In this document: piece after piece, positions 44,191 through 55,451 of the stretch
How the letters are laid out: the number at the start of each line of letters is the position of its first letter
Position numbering within the stretch: the stretch's first letter is position 1
Assembly: GCA_001661515.1 (NCBI GenBank)
Contig: LUVW01000022.1
Coordinates: forward strand, 304,405 to 368,404
Direction of reading: 5' to 3'
DNA: 64,000 bases
Origin: Capniomyces stellatus
Lineage: Eukaryota > Kickxellomycota > Harpellomycetes > Harpellales > Legeriomycetaceae
Program-made: the position numbers and the translations under genes
The notes under the pieces: generated by a model
What the model was told of the DNA's origin: nothing
Databases searched by the model: none
The model's input: only the letters and a program-made list of their open reading frames with translations

Positions 44191-45123
44191 TTAACTAGTT
44201 CCTTTTTTTTTTTCTCTTTCTTTTCTTCCTTATGTTTTTCCATCCTTTTGATTCGCTACTTTTTTTTCTACTGCAAACATTCTTATAATTCCAATTTTAC
44301 AATTTAATCAACAAAGTTTTATTATTAGTAGTTGTATTTGTGTTTTCTTCTGATCGTTATAATGTATAACGTTTACTTTGGCTTAGATCAAGTATCGATG
44401 GATTTGTTTGTCTTGAGAGATTAGTAAAACCATACTTGATTGTTAATACGAACTTTAAGTTGGTTGTTGATTGGGTTCGGCATGGAAGTTTTTATTGAAG
44501 TCTCTATTATATATTCAGTATGTAATAATGAAATGTAAAAAGTTTGCTTGCAGAAACTCTAGCTTGAATGTGGTAAAGTTTGGAATTAAAAATGCAGTGC
44601 AATTGATGGGACCAATTCAGGTAAAAAAAAAAAAATAGTTGGCTAATTGAAAATGTCAATTCAACTTTTTTCAAAAAAACTAATTAAAAAATATGCGGAA
44701 CTAGCACAAGAGAAAGTAAAAAAAATAAAAAAATAAAAAAACTTTTTTTTATTGTAGAAAATATTTTCTAATAAAAAATTTTCGCATTTTAATTTTTTTC
44801 ACTGAAAAAATTTAAAATAAGTATAACTAACGATCCGTTCGTCTGGAAAAAGAAAAAGTTTATCTTTCATAATTTCACCTTTTTTTTATACAATAAGAAA
44901 AAAAAGTCAAGATATATTATTTTCATAGTTATACTACTACCATAGAAAGTATAGTATTCAGGAGAACCATCAAACAGCAGCTACCAGTATAGTTGTTACC
45001 AGTATTATAGCTTTTTTTTTTTTGAAAAGAAAAGTAGTCAGGAGCAAAGAGTACATATTAGACTACTAATTGGCAGGATCAACAATAACTATTGAAATAA
45101 ATATATCAGCATTAACTAGAAAA
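44191..45123. other. intergenic, helicase upstream region
   Basis: Very AT-rich with several A and T homopolymer runs. It contains the complex I gene 3' UTR and the promoter and leader of the helicase gene. No other gene seen. Confidence 0.6.
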
Positions 45124-47505
45124 ATGTCGCCTTCAGTACAGTTAGTCAACAACAAAGCAGAAAGCAAGTATGCAGACAATGGAGTAGACTTCAAGAGCAA
45201 GAGTGGGAGCAAGAAGAGCAAGAAGGATAAGGAGGTAGAGAAGAAGTCAAAGAGTAAAGGAGATAAGAAGTCAAAGAGCAAGGATATCAAAGAGGAGGAA
45301 GATGAGGCAGTAGTAGCAAATTCAGCAAATGATAACAAGCGTAAGGCAGAGTCGGTGAGCACATCATCATCGTCATCAGACAATGAACAAAAGCTAGATG
45401 TAGATGCGGAAGAGGAGCGTTTAAGCAAGAAGAGCAAAGTAAACGAGGAGAGCAATGAAGAAGAGTATAGTAAATATGGAGATGAGGAGGAGAGCGAGGA
45501 GCTGGGAGAGGAGATAGCACCTAGTGAGTTGATTGTTATTAATGAGGAGGCAGAGAAGGATGACGTGGTGGACAAGTACGCGTTGGACAACTTTGAGATT
45601 TGCGAGGAGATCAAAAGCAGTTTGAGAGAGAAGGGAATCAACTCGTTGTTTGCAATTCAAGGGGCAGTGTTGAAGCCAATTATGGAGGGAAAGGATGTGT
45701 TGGCTAGAGCACGTACAGGTACAGGAAAGACATTAGCGTTTGCATTACCAATATCACAAAAGCTGTTAACAACAAACCACACACAGCAAAGAGGACGTAC
45801 ACCAAGAGCTATAGTGATGGCACCAACAAGAGAGCTGGCAAAGCAGGTGGCAGCAGAGTTTGAGTCGATATCAAAGAACTTGAAGGTTGCGTGTTTCTAT
45901 GGAGGAACACCAATTGACCAGCAGTTCCATGCACTGAGAAACGGAGTAGATATTGTCGTGGGAACACCAGGACGTATTCTGGATCACTTGAAGCGTGGTG
46001 GGTTGGACTTGAAAAATACCGAGTTTATGTGTCTTGACGAGGCAGATCAGATGCTTGATATTGGATTCAAGGAGGATATGGAGACAGTGCTACATACACT
46101 GAGGGATGTGAGAACAGAAAAGTTCCAAGTGTTGTTGTTTTCAGCAACAGTTCCACAGTGGGTAATGAAGGTAGTAGGAGAGTTTATGTCGGACTACGTA
46201 AAGATCGATTTGGTAGGATCGTCGAAGCTCAAGACCAGTGAGCTGATCAAGCACTTGGCAATCCAGTGCTCATGGGCAGCTCACCGAGATGTGGTTTCAG
46301 ATCTGCTGTCAGTGTACGGACTTAACGGCAGAGCAATTATTTTTGCCGAAACCAAGGCTGAGGTCAACAACCTAGTGGCGCACCCTAAGCTTAAGGGCGA
46401 CGCACTGCCTTTGCACGGAGACATCACCCAGGCTATTAGAGAACAGACCCTAGCGCAGTTCAGAGAGGGAACCATCCGGTTTTTGGTATGCACAGATGTT
46501 GCCGCCAGAGGTCTCGACATTCCTGAGGTAGATCTGGTAATCAACTCGGAACCACCAAAGGAGTCTGAAACGTACATCCACAGATCCGGACGTACAGGCA
46601 GAGCCGGCCGATCCGGAATCTGCATTACCTTGTTTACCCCGCAAAAGTCTGGGTGGCTCGGTATGATCAGAAAAGCTTGCGGAATTGAATGCGAGCTGAT
46701 TTCCCCTCCACAGGTTGAGAGCATTGCAATGGCTGCCAGTAAGAGTGCTGCCGAAACCGTTTCCCAGTGCAACAAGTCTGTTGTCACCCTCTTCAGCCAG
46801 ACCGCTAAAGAGCTTGCCGACTCGAGCTTTGCCGGGAACCTTGAGCACGCCTTGGCCGCCGCACTGGCCACTATTTCTGGGTACTCCACTGGACTGAAGA
46901 GAAGATCCCTGCTAACTGGCTCAGATGAATTCACCACTCTTGTTATGACTGTTGAAGAACCTGCCAGATTTGCCAAGTTTGCCAAGTCTGTTCTCGAGAG
47001 AAACAACAACTCTCTCAAGTTTGAAGACACAAACGACTTTAGAATCACAAACGACCACAAAACTATCGTCTTTGACATCCGCTCAGACCTCGTCTCTATC
47101 AAAGAATCTCCATCAGAGTCTGACCCTGATCAGTCTACCGAAGCTCTCTTTATCTGCAACAAGTTGTGGTACAACACTGCCACAATCACCCTCAACATGT
47201 GCGCCAAGCTGCCTGAACTAGAAGAAGACCAACGCAGATCCAACTACTCCAATCAAAGATTTGGCGGTGGTGGAGGTGGTGGTCGTGGTTATGGCGGTGG
47301 TGGTGGCGGTCGTGGGTATGGTGGAGGTGGAGGAGGTGGTGGAAGTAGATTCGGAGGTGGAGGAGGTGGTGGTGGTGGCCGTGGGTTCGGTGGTGGACGT
47401 GGAGGCGGTGGTGGCGGTGGAAGTAGATATGGTGGAGGCGGTGGTGGTGGAAGCAGATATGGTGGTGGAGGCGGTGGTGGTGGTGGAAGTCACGTGAAAT
47501 ACTAA
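45124..47505 (+). CDS. nucleolar DEAD-box RNA helicase, DDX21/DDX50 (Gu) type
   Basis: The frame is open from 45070, but the first ATG is at 45124, giving 793 residues. Residues 1-150 are Lys/Ser/Glu-rich. The helicase core follows: ARTGTGKT near 197, PTRELAKQ, GTPGR, LDEADQML near 303, FSATVP near 338, and HRSGRTGRAGRSG near 485. A GUCT-type domain follows near 600-690 (VMTVEEPARFAKFAKSVLE...), which is diagnostic for the Gu/DDX21 group. The C-terminus is about 80 residues of Gly-rich GRGYGGGGG/SRYGGGG repeats, an RNA-binding tail. Family members unwind or remodel rRNA in the nucleolus. The N-terminal part uses A-ending codons heavily while the C-terminal half is C-richer. No intron is visible. 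Confidence 0.93.
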   Translation: MSPSVQLVNNKAESKYADNGVDFKSKSGSKKSKKDKEVEKKSKSKGDKKSKSKDIKEEEDEAVVANSANDNKRKAESVSTSSSSSDNEQKLDVDAEEERLSKKSKVNEESNEEEYSKYGDEEESEELGEEIAPSELIVINEEAEKDDVVDKYALDNFEICEEIKSSLREKGINSLFAIQGAVLKPIMEGKDVLARARTGTGKTLAFALPISQKLLTTNHTQQRGRTPRAIVMAPTRELAKQVAAEFESISKNLKVACFYGGTPIDQQFHALRNGVDIVVGTPGRILDHLKRGGLDLKNTEFMCLDEADQMLDIGFKEDMETVLHTLRDVRTEKFQVLLFSATVPQWVMKVVGEFMSDYVKIDLVGSSKLKTSELIKHLAIQCSWAAHRDVVSDLLSVYGLNGRAIIFAETKAEVNNLVAHPKLKGDALPLHGDITQAIREQTLAQFREGTIRFLVCTDVAARGLDIPEVDLVINSEPPKESETYIHRSGRTGRAGRSGICITLFTPQKSGWLGMIRKACGIECELISPPQVESIAMAASKSAAETVSQCNKSVVTLFSQTAKELADSSFAGNLEHALAAALATISGYSTGLKRRSLLTGSDEFTTLVMTVEEPARFAKFAKSVLERNNNSLKFEDTNDFRITNDHKTIVFDIRSDLVSIKESPSESDPDQSTEALFICNKLWYNTATITLNMCAKLPELEEDQRRSNYSNQRFGGGGGGGRGYGGGGGGRGYGGGGGGGGSRFGGGGGGGGGRGFGGGRGGGGGGGSRYGGGGGGGSRYGGGGGGGGGSHVKY

Positions 47506-47593
47506 ATTGAATTCTCTTTAGTATTCTTTACAACGACTATTCAAAGCCCCTATTACGCTCCACTTTTACTCTGTTTTTTTTATTCTTTTGTCT

Positions 47594-47660
47594 CCCCCCC
47601 CCCCCCCCCCCCCCCCCCCCCNNNNNNNNNNNNNNNNNNNNNNNNNNCCCCCCCCCCCCC
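47594..47660. other. poly-C tract with 26-N assembly gap
   Basis: 28 C, then 26 N (47622-47647), then 13 C, then TCCCTTCCCGG. The gap sits inside a homopolymer, so its true length is unknown and nothing can be read through it. It lies about 90 bp after the helicase stop. Confidence 0.95.
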
Positions 47661-47904
47661 TCCCTTCCCGGGTCATTGATTTAAAAAACTAAATGAAATA
47701 CAAAATGTAAATTTTTTTTCTTAATTCCTAAAACTCCACTTGAGCTTTTACTTGATATATATTCTCTTTTACCTAGCCATTTCTATAACCTTTTTTTTAC
47801 TATCTAAACTATATCTAAAGTAGTCTCTTTTTTTAATTGATTGAATTATCTTTCAATTTTACGCACAATAATATAAATAACTTATTTAAAAAAAAATAAA
47901 GCCG

Positions 47905-48742
47905 ATGCTACATAAGAAAGACACTTGGACCAGCGGTTATATACGCTGGACAAGACGCTATAACAAAGATGACACCCGTAAAGGTGCGACTAAACGTACA
48001 CTCCAGGCGAGACAAGCCAGGAATGAAAAAACTGTAATATCAAGGTGGATCAAAAAAGTACATGCCGGCCAGTGGAGCAACTGGATGGGGCCACAACTGA
48101 TCTACCCAGATTACAAAAAGGGACTAGATATCCTAGCAAGAATCAGAATAGGGCAGTATTGGACCGCAGAAAGATATGCCTATACTGGAGTTATTAGCCA
48201 TGATTATACAAAAAAATGCCCACACTGCGGACAGGAGACGCCAGAAACAATTGAGCATCTCCTACTAGATTGCAGCAGATGGGCAGCAATACGTGCAGAT
48301 AAAATGGAGCCCTATATTAGCCAATATAAAAATAAGCTAAAAGGGCCAAAAAGAAAACCTAATTTGCCTACTATAATCTCACGGAGATTGGTGGGCAAGC
48401 TCCTGGGAGAGGAGTTAAAACAACCAACCGCCAAGATTCTCAAGAATCCTGACACCCTCGGCGCCAAGACGATGCTGGCAACAGCGTCGTTTTTGGAGGC
48501 CATCCACAAACCCCGTTACTTGATCCTGTCCAGGCTTAAAGTAGCACCAATCTCCCTGAGCCAATGCCCATCGGGTACGGACGATCTAATTGATCGAAGG
48601 GGTGTTGGCTAATAGAGTCATTTAACATATCAAAATAGCACAGTGTTTTATAGTATTTTTATGGTATTGTTTAATATTGTATGTTTTGTTGTGTTGATTT
48701 TGTTACCAATAAACCACATAAATAAATAAAAATAAATACTAC
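47905..48742 (+). mobile_element. 3' part of a non-LTR retrotransposon, C-terminal ORF still open
   Basis: A 235-residue frame (47905-48612) lacks the reverse transcriptase core but holds the region after it. It has basic tracts (WTRRYNKDDTRKGATKR), then LARIRIGQYWTAERYAY, a CPHC...ETIEHLLLDCSRW zinc knuckle (zf-RVT type), LVGKLLGEEL and LATASFLEAI. The 3' UTR ends with ACCACATAAATAAATAAAAATAAAT, an AAATA-type tail as in RTE-like elements. The copy at 31678-32018 is its close relative. The 5' part is either truncated or hidden beyond the nearby poly-C/N gap. No duplication of target sequence was recognised around this copy. Confidence 0.85.
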
Positions 48743-49526
48743 TACTTGCATTTGCTTTGTATGAAAGTAGATGAATGTTGGCAACGAGTAATATTTCAAA
48801 AAGCCATTAGCCCAAACTCGAAATATTGAAACAGGGTTGTGACCATTTATGATCATCCATCCATCTATCCATTAATCTGCCTGCTAAACTAATAAAATAT
48901 TCAGCAACGTGGAGTTATTCTGAAACAAATTTGATACTAGTTAATTTATTTTATTTATTACTGTGATCAGGTGTATGGATTGGGTTTTGTTTCTTTTGGA
49001 CATTTGGTCACTGTAAAAAAGTAAGACTAAAAGTAAAAGTAAAGGTAAAAAGTAGTTGTAAAGTGTGGAAGGGTGAGGTTGAGTTTAGCGACTATAAAGT
49101 TCTGCAACTAAAGATGCTGTTGTTCAGGTGGATAAAGCCATTGAGCAATACAACTTCTCGTTACCCAGTTTTATTTTCAATTATCAATTCAAAGCTCATA
49201 CCAATCATAAGCATTAATTTCTAGTCAAAGAACTGAGCACCAACAGAGAATTATTAATTAGTTTGTTTGTTTGTTTATTTATCGACGTCTTTTAATATGT
49301 TTTATTTGTTTTATCTGCTTTACGATAACAACTTGCTTTAACAACAAACTATTGTTTTTACAATCGTCTACTAAATCAATCCAACTTGTAAAATTGTTGA
49401 TTATTTTTGATTCTCTTTTTTACAACCTTTAAAAATTACTATAAAAAAACACTATCAATAATACAAACCAACAAAGTAAGAAAATAAAAAAAAGGAATAC
49501 ATACGATCTATTAACAAATAACAAGA
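48743..49526. other. intergenic, no gene seen
   Basis: AT-rich DNA between the retroelement tail and the Ugo1-like gene, with a short GTAAAAGTAAAGGTAAAAAG patch near 49030. It presumably holds the Ugo1-like gene promoter. Confidence 0.5.
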
Positions 49527-51548
49527 ATGAGCGGAAACAACAGCTTCAACGATGGCTCTGGCTCGCACAGGTATGGAGATAGCTTTAGCTCCTCAAGTTC
49601 CTCCAATTCCTCCAATTCAAACATGTACTCTGAGCACACCAAAAACCCGTTTGACGTTTTTAACCAAGAAAATAACGGCGCCAATGTAGATTCACTTCGA
49701 ATGGCTGGTTTGACCCCTGATGTCGGAAACTTTCGCTTCTCCAACTATGATGGCGAGGTTGGTGTTGAAGGAATTGAACTGGATTATGAACACGAAAGCC
49801 CAATCGTTGCTCTCAGAGGATTGGTGAGCTTTGCTGGAATGAGGTTGGGAATCTCAATGCTAACCAACCCTATCCATCTAACACAAACACTAATCCAGGT
49901 CCAGTACAAGCCCACTGACGCCGAAAGATCAGATTCAAAGTCAAAAGAATCTAAAGTATGAACAAAAACACAAGCTAATAAATCATATATATATATCTTA
50001 ATTTGGTATTTCTAAGGCTCCAAAATCAACCCACCAATCAGATTAAATATTTTTAACTCGCTGATCCTGTTAGGACTATGATTCTGAAAGCGCCGAGTAC
50101 GACGAAATTCAAAGGAATGTTGGTGCTGGAAATATCGGAAATTTCCGCCAGCCCGTGTCAAGAGGCAGAGTCAACCACAGTGGCTATGCCACTTCAAGCA
50201 GCAGCGAAGCTGGAAAAAACATTGCTGTTTCTCAGCCATACCAAATCGATACAGCCCACTACGACAAGTTTTCAATGGTCAAAGCCTTGCTCAGACTGCC
50301 TACTGAAGGGTTTACAAGTCTATTTAAAGGTATTCACTTTTCTTTTTTACTTCTTTTACTTTTATTCCCCACAGCCTCAAATCCAAGTTGCAAAAAAAAA
50401 ACAAAAAAAAAATTAGTAAATGGTACTAATTCCAAAAAAAACCTTTACTCTGTTGGGGCTGATAAAATTTAGGCTCGTTTTCAAGGTGGACTTATGAAAT
50501 GACACATTTGATCCTGCAGCCTACAGTCGAAGGTTTGTTTAACGAGCTGATTGGGGCATATGATGACAATACAATGCTGTCATACCCAGATACCGACGCG
50601 CCAGTCGTTGTAACGCTTATCGCATCTCATATTTTGGTTGGCTACTTGCTATCGCCAATCGAAATGATTAGAACCAGGTTGGAAATCCAATCGTCGTCGC
50701 CAATATACCGTAAATACAACGGATTTTGGGACGCATTCAAGACCATCAGCAAAGAGGAAGGGATGTTGTTTGGTGTGTATCTGAATCCGCTAGTGGCGAT
50801 TCCATCGTTTTTACAAAATACGATAAACCCAATATTTACCAAGCTCGGGTCAAAAGTGTTTGACCAAATAATAGACATCGATCCATTCGAATCGCCATTG
50901 AAAATGGGTCTATTCAGCTTGTCATGGAGAGTACTTCATTTATTGGTCTCGCTTCCAGTCGACACTATTAGAAAGAGACTGCTGAGCCAGCCGACTTACT
51001 TGGTCAAGAAAACAGAATATTCCAGCAGTGCTGGATACGACTATAGAAAGGAGGGCGAGTTCAAGGAGTTTAGAACCATTGTTAGGACAAGTCCAGTTCC
51101 CTACACAGGAATGGCAAACTGTGGATGGAGAATCATTACCGAAGAAGGTGGGAAACAAAGCACCAGTGCAAACGGAAAATCAAATAGGAATCTATACTCG
51201 AATCAACAACCAAATAAATCTGATAGAAATCCAAGCCCCAACCAAAACCATAGCCAAAACTCGAACCAAGGAAACACAGGCAACACATTTTATGATTCAG
51301 GAGGATCCGAAAAAATGAGAAAAAGAACCCTGCTCAAAGGATCAAACGGCGCACCAATCAAAAACAGCAACAGCAGTCCAAATGGCGCAGAGTCGGTTGC
51401 CAGCTTTGGTACCGAGTCTTTTGTTGGTAACGTTGGAACCTGGGGTCTTCGAGGTTTGTACCCTGGGTTGCTGAACTCGGTTGGAATGAATGTTTTGATT
51501 TTTGGACTTGGTTTGGTAGCTGTTGATAGCGATGATAGTGCGCTATGA
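49527..51548 (+). CDS. Ugo1-like mitochondrial carrier-fold protein (mitochondrial fusion), three exons
   Basis: Exons 49527-49955, 50074-50329 and 50473-51548 join in phase to give 586 residues. The N-terminus is Ser/Asn-rich and polar. Membrane-type segments follow: SPIVALRGLVSFAGMRLGI with NPIHLTQTLIQVQY; the exon 2/3 junction reads GFTSLFKGSFSRWTYEM followed by LILQPTVEGLFNELIG. Degenerate carrier signatures SPIEMIRTRLEIQ and LPVDTIRKRLLSQ are clear, with RKYNGFWDAFKTISKEEG between. This combination matches Ugo1 (and its animal relative SLC25A46), an outer-membrane carrier-fold protein linking fusion GTPases. A long Asn/Ser-rich insertion (about 51150-51400) precedes the last segment GLRGLYPGLLNSVGMNVLI. 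It could be another divergent carrier, but the LFKGxFxxWxYE pattern favours Ugo1. Confidence 0.72.
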
Positions 51549-51856
51549 AGACTGTGAGAATTATGAATACTTTGGGAATTATGAATACTTTGGGAATTAC
51601 GAAGACTATGAAAATTATGAAGACTATGAAAACTAGAATGAATACATACTACTTTGTTGGTACAACCGCATTACTCACAAACACTGTTTACTGTTTTGGT
51701 GTTTGTACCCAGACTCACAACATTCCATTTAAACACTTTTATATTAACCAGCAAATAAACACGAAAATGAACATGAATATGGCTGTAAAGTGAATGTAAA
51801 AGTAATCAAAAGTAATCAAAAGTAATCAAAAGTGAATAAATCATGATACAATCGCC
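51549..51856. other. 3' region with short imperfect tandem repeats
   Basis: Directly after the Ugo1-like stop, 51557-51640 consists of imperfect repeats of GAATTATGAATACTTTGG and GAAGACTATGAAAA. At 51798-51838 there are about four copies of a 10-bp AGTAATCAAA unit. No gene seen. Confidence 0.7.
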
Positions 51857-54800
51857 AGGAAACTGATATTCTAAACAACCAACCCCAAATTGTTGTCTTT
51901 GACACAACAACACACCCAACAATTTTCAGCCTTGATTCAAGCAAAATTATAACCAAATGGCATAATAATCTGAAATGGGATATAATGCTGGTCTATAAGA
52001 AATGTAAATGAAGTTGTGTTCTACTATCCAAACTCATGCTATACCAACTAAACCCATGCTATACTATTCAATTCGTGTTCTATTAGTGATCCGACTTGTT
52101 TTTAAGCTAGTATGAAAAATCTTTAACAGAATAACTCGAATGTTCGCTCTTTCCAGATTCTAATCTCATCCTATAATTGCCGCAATCATAGTGATAATTA
52201 AACATATTAACGCACTCTTCGTAGCATCTACCCTTGGCCATTTGGAACGCCTGTTTATGGTCATTCCCTTTACCATAACCTTCGTTTAAAATATTTCTCA
52301 AAATACCATTGTTCCCGGCAACCGCCCAGATCGCAAGATCATAGTCAGTATCACGAAGCTCGTTCTCCGCAAACATCTCAAGCATATGGTTGATATCCAC
52401 TTTTCTACACAGCCAGTGCAGAATCGGCTTGTCGTTGCGCATTTTGTCAAATCCAAGCTCCTCAAACACCTTCTTTACATCATAATGCCTAGCCAGCATA
52501 GCACTGATGATCGGCCTGCTGTTCCGTGCATACATATCAGCCCCACTTTCAACCAACAGCCTGATAACCTCGACATGTCCCTTTCTGCACGCTGCAATCA
52601 GTGCCCTGTTCTTCCTTGCCTGCACATCCGCCCCACTTTCAATCAGTACCCGCGCTATCTCCAAACTGCCACTCTGACACGCCCAAACCAGTCCAATGCT
52701 GTCCCTAAACCCAACATCAGCCCCCATCCCAATCAACCTCTTCACCTCATACGAACATCTTCTCTCAACTGCTGCCAACAGGTCACAGTTCAGCTTGGTC
52801 TTCTGATCAGCCCCGTTCTCAAGCAGCAGATCAACAATCTTTGAGTATCTTGATTGACAGGCATTAACAAGCGGTGCCTCGTTGTAAACATGGACATCGG
52901 CCCCCAGTTCCAGCAGATACCTGGCTACATCAATGTGGCCCTTACCGCACGCATAAACAAGCGCCAGGTCGTCTCTCACTCTTGAATTGGCTCCGTGCTC
53001 AACCAGCAGCTTCAACACATCAAGGTGCCCGTTCATTGATGCCCCAAGAACCGCCCTGCTATTCTGCTCAGACGCACTGACTCCCGACTTTAGGAGATGT
53101 CTGACTATCTCCAGATGGCCATTTCTGCTGGCTGAAACAACACTCGACCTCTTGTTCTTGCCTGCAATTGCTCCATGCTCCATCAAGTACGCCACTATTT
53201 TCAGCTGACCAAGTGCACTTGCAATTTCTATTGCACACCCCCCTTTACAGTTAACTTCTGCCCCGTTCTCAACTAGCACCTTGACTATTTCCAAGTTCCT
53301 ATTCTTGCTCGCCACAAACACATAACAATATTTATATAAACTCACATTTGCCCCATTCTGGATGAGTAGATTCACAATTTCGATACAGTTTTTGATAACT
53401 GCTTCCAGCAACGCCTTTCCCTCAGAGGCATTGACATCGGCTCCCCCTTCCACTAACACCCTTGAAATCTCAAAATGGCCATTTCTGCTGGCGTTGATCA
53501 ATTCCTGGCCGCCTGAGACATTCACATTGGCCCCCTTTTCTATCAGCAGCCTGACCAAGTCAGTACGGCCATCCTTGCTAGCGTTGACCATCAAGAACCC
53601 ACCATCTACATCTACGTCAACGCCATGCTCAATCAAGTAGTTTACAGTGGCCAAGTCATTTTTTTTATACGACCTTGTCGCTGTTACTTGTTTTGTGTCA
53701 ATAGCATACTCATTTTCAAAAACAAGCTTGATTACATCCAGATGGCCGTATTCAATTCCATCCCAAATAATACTATCGCCATATTTGTTAATGTCAACCC
53801 CCAGACGCAAAAACATCCCCAAAATATCGGTGCGTCCACCTCTGCTTGCATTTCGTAATGCATATCGAATACTCATTTCATTCTTCTCAAAAAACCTAGC
53901 ATTAAGTGGACTCATCTCGTGTTTGTCTTTGCGTTTCAGAAACTCGGAATACAAATATCCTTTTTTCAACTTTCCCGTCATTATCTTCAAAACATACATA
54001 ACAACGTCCAGATTCCCTACACTGCTTGCGTCTTCTAGTATATCTTTTGTATTCTCATGAATGTCCATGCCACGTGAAATCATAATATCGATCATATCTA
54101 CATTCTGCAACTTGAAAATAGGACGAGCACAGCTATCCCACCATCCATCGGGATCTGCACCGTGCTGTAACATTAGTTTGACTCCTTCTAAACTCATATT
54201 ATCACAGAAACGCATTAATGTTTCGTCCAAACATTGTGTATCGATATCGTATTGATGGAGCTTGATTTTTGTAGACCCACCAACTGTCATGTCCTCTGAA
54301 ATACCATACTCTGCTTGGATATCCACCTCAAACGATGTATGTTCCAGTAATTTTCTTGCTATTCCAACATAAACATTGCTTGCTGCATCATCCAATAGAC
54401 TTTCGAGGTAATTTATTTTCACCATTGGAGATACAGTGTACTTGACCAGCTTCACGTTTTTTCTGTTACTTTCAGCTCTCTCTTCACCCGCACCCTCAGC
54501 AATAGAGCCGCTGGGGTTTGAGCCAACTTTTTGGGTAACTGGTGTCAGCTCGTGCGCACTCATCATCAACTCAAACACGTCCTCCCACCCGTTTTCACAG
54601 ATCTGTTTAATCAGCGAGTCATCGTCATTCACAGGATATGCGCCCATTTTCAGCAGCTGGACAATCAGCTCCTTTTTTCTCGCCAGCCGTGGGTATTCCC
54701 CGTTTAGACGGTATACATATGGGATTCCCCTCTTTCCATACTTGTTTATCAGGAACCTGGCCTGCACCGACACCAACTTTGAGATTTGCAGCAGCTCTCT

Positions 54801-55451
54801 CGAAACCAAGCCCAGCTCTCGGTTCTCGGACAGCAGGAATATTTTTGACAGGATATCAAAATTCAGTTGGTTAAATAGTTTTGGCCCGCTCATTTTGACA
54901 GTGAATCTGTTCTGGTGTTTGCGTTGTGTTGTTGACTGTATTGTAACTTATTTTGCTGACTGTTTTGTGTCTTATTTTGCTGACTGTTTTGTGTCTTATT
55001 TTGGAACAACAAAACACTACGACGGACGAAATATAGAATAAAACAACTGACAAAACACTGAATAAAACAACTGTCGAAATATAGGATAAAACGACTGACA
55101 TAACACAGAATAAAACAACGTTCCTCCGTTCTAACTGATAAACATACCTTTGTTGTCGTAAAATAAAACATGTCAAAAACGCTCAAACGAATTGCAAAAG
55201 TCTACTCTGCTTTTCTAAAGAACCTGATTCTATAAAGTTTCGGCACTTTCAACATTTATTCTATTTTTGGTAGTTTCTGCAATATCCAGCAGTAAATATT
55301 TCCACTTGCCTGGTTTGAATGACTTTTCGGCTAACTCGAGCGAGATTTGGACAAATAAATTGATTCAGTTTGATTTACAAACCAAAAAGTCATTTGGTTG
55401 AGTTGCGAATCTGGCTGATTGGGTATTCCGTTCAAACATCAATAACATCGT
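51857..55451 (-). repeat. right arm of a 3.6-kb inverted duplication
   Basis: Reverse-complement partner of 38928-42612. Divergence is modest in the flanks and N-terminal coding half, essentially zero across the segment matching 41613-42251, and high again for the last 30 codons. Near its outer end (54930-55010) short direct repeats of TTATTTTGCTGACTGTTTTGTGTC occur, as in the other arm. Confidence 0.93.
52107..54893 (-). CDS. F-box/ankyrin-repeat protein, copy 2 (intact)
   Basis: An uninterrupted 928-residue frame from the ATG at 54893. Residues 5-40 (LFNQLNFDILSKIFLLSENRELGLVSR split over the motif) form an F-box-like helix set. A linker region follows, including MMSAHELTPVTQ. From about 160 to 830 there are ankyrin-type repeats; the clearest read LVRLLIEKGANVNVSGG, ISRVLVEGGADVNASEG, IVNLLIQNGANVS and VIRLLVESGADMYARN. 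The C-terminus has a Cys/Tyr-rich end (ECVNMFNYHYDCGNYR). F-box plus ankyrin architecture suggests a substrate-recognition subunit of an SCF ubiquitin ligase; the target is unknown. The paralogue lies in inverted orientation about 9.8 kb away. Confidence 0.85.
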   Translation of the reverse strand: MSGPKLFNQLNFDILSKIFLLSENRELGLVSRELLQISKLVSVQARFLINKYGKRGIPYVYRLNGEYPRLARKKELIVQLLKMGAYPVNDDDSLIKQICENGWEDVFELMMSAHELTPVTQKVGSNPSGSIAEGAGEERAESNRKNVKLVKYTVSPMVKINYLESLLDDAASNVYVGIARKLLEHTSFEVDIQAEYGISEDMTVGGSTKIKLHQYDIDTQCLDETLMRFCDNMSLEGVKLMLQHGADPDGWWDSCARPIFKLQNVDMIDIMISRGMDIHENTKDILEDASSVGNLDVVMYVLKIMTGKLKKGYLYSEFLKRKDKHEMSPLNARFFEKNEMSIRYALRNASRGGRTDILGMFLRLGVDINKYGDSIIWDGIEYGHLDVIKLVFENEYAIDTKQVTATRSYKKNDLATVNYLIEHGVDVDVDGGFLMVNASKDGRTDLVRLLIEKGANVNVSGGQELINASRNGHFEISRVLVEGGADVNASEGKALLEAVIKNCIEIVNLLIQNGANVSLYKYCYVFVASKNRNLEIVKVLVENGAEVNCKGGCAIEIASALGQLKIVAYLMEHGAIAGKNKRSSVVSASRNGHLEIVRHLLKSGVSASEQNSRAVLGASMNGHLDVLKLLVEHGANSRVRDDLALVYACGKGHIDVARYLLELGADVHVYNEAPLVNACQSRYSKIVDLLLENGADQKTKLNCDLLAAVERRCSYEVKRLIGMGADVGFRDSIGLVWACQSGSLEIARVLIESGADVQARKNRALIAACRKGHVEVIRLLVESGADMYARNSRPIISAMLARHYDVKKVFEELGFDKMRNDKPILHWLCRKVDINHMLEMFAENELRDTDYDLAIWAVAGNNGILRNILNEGYGKGNDHKQAFQMAKGRCYEECVNMFNYHYDCGNYRMRLESGKSEHSSYSVKDFSY

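Noticed and set aside
47218..47493. Thr/Ser-rich minus-strand frame
   Set aside because: Shadow of the Gly-rich tail of the helicase.
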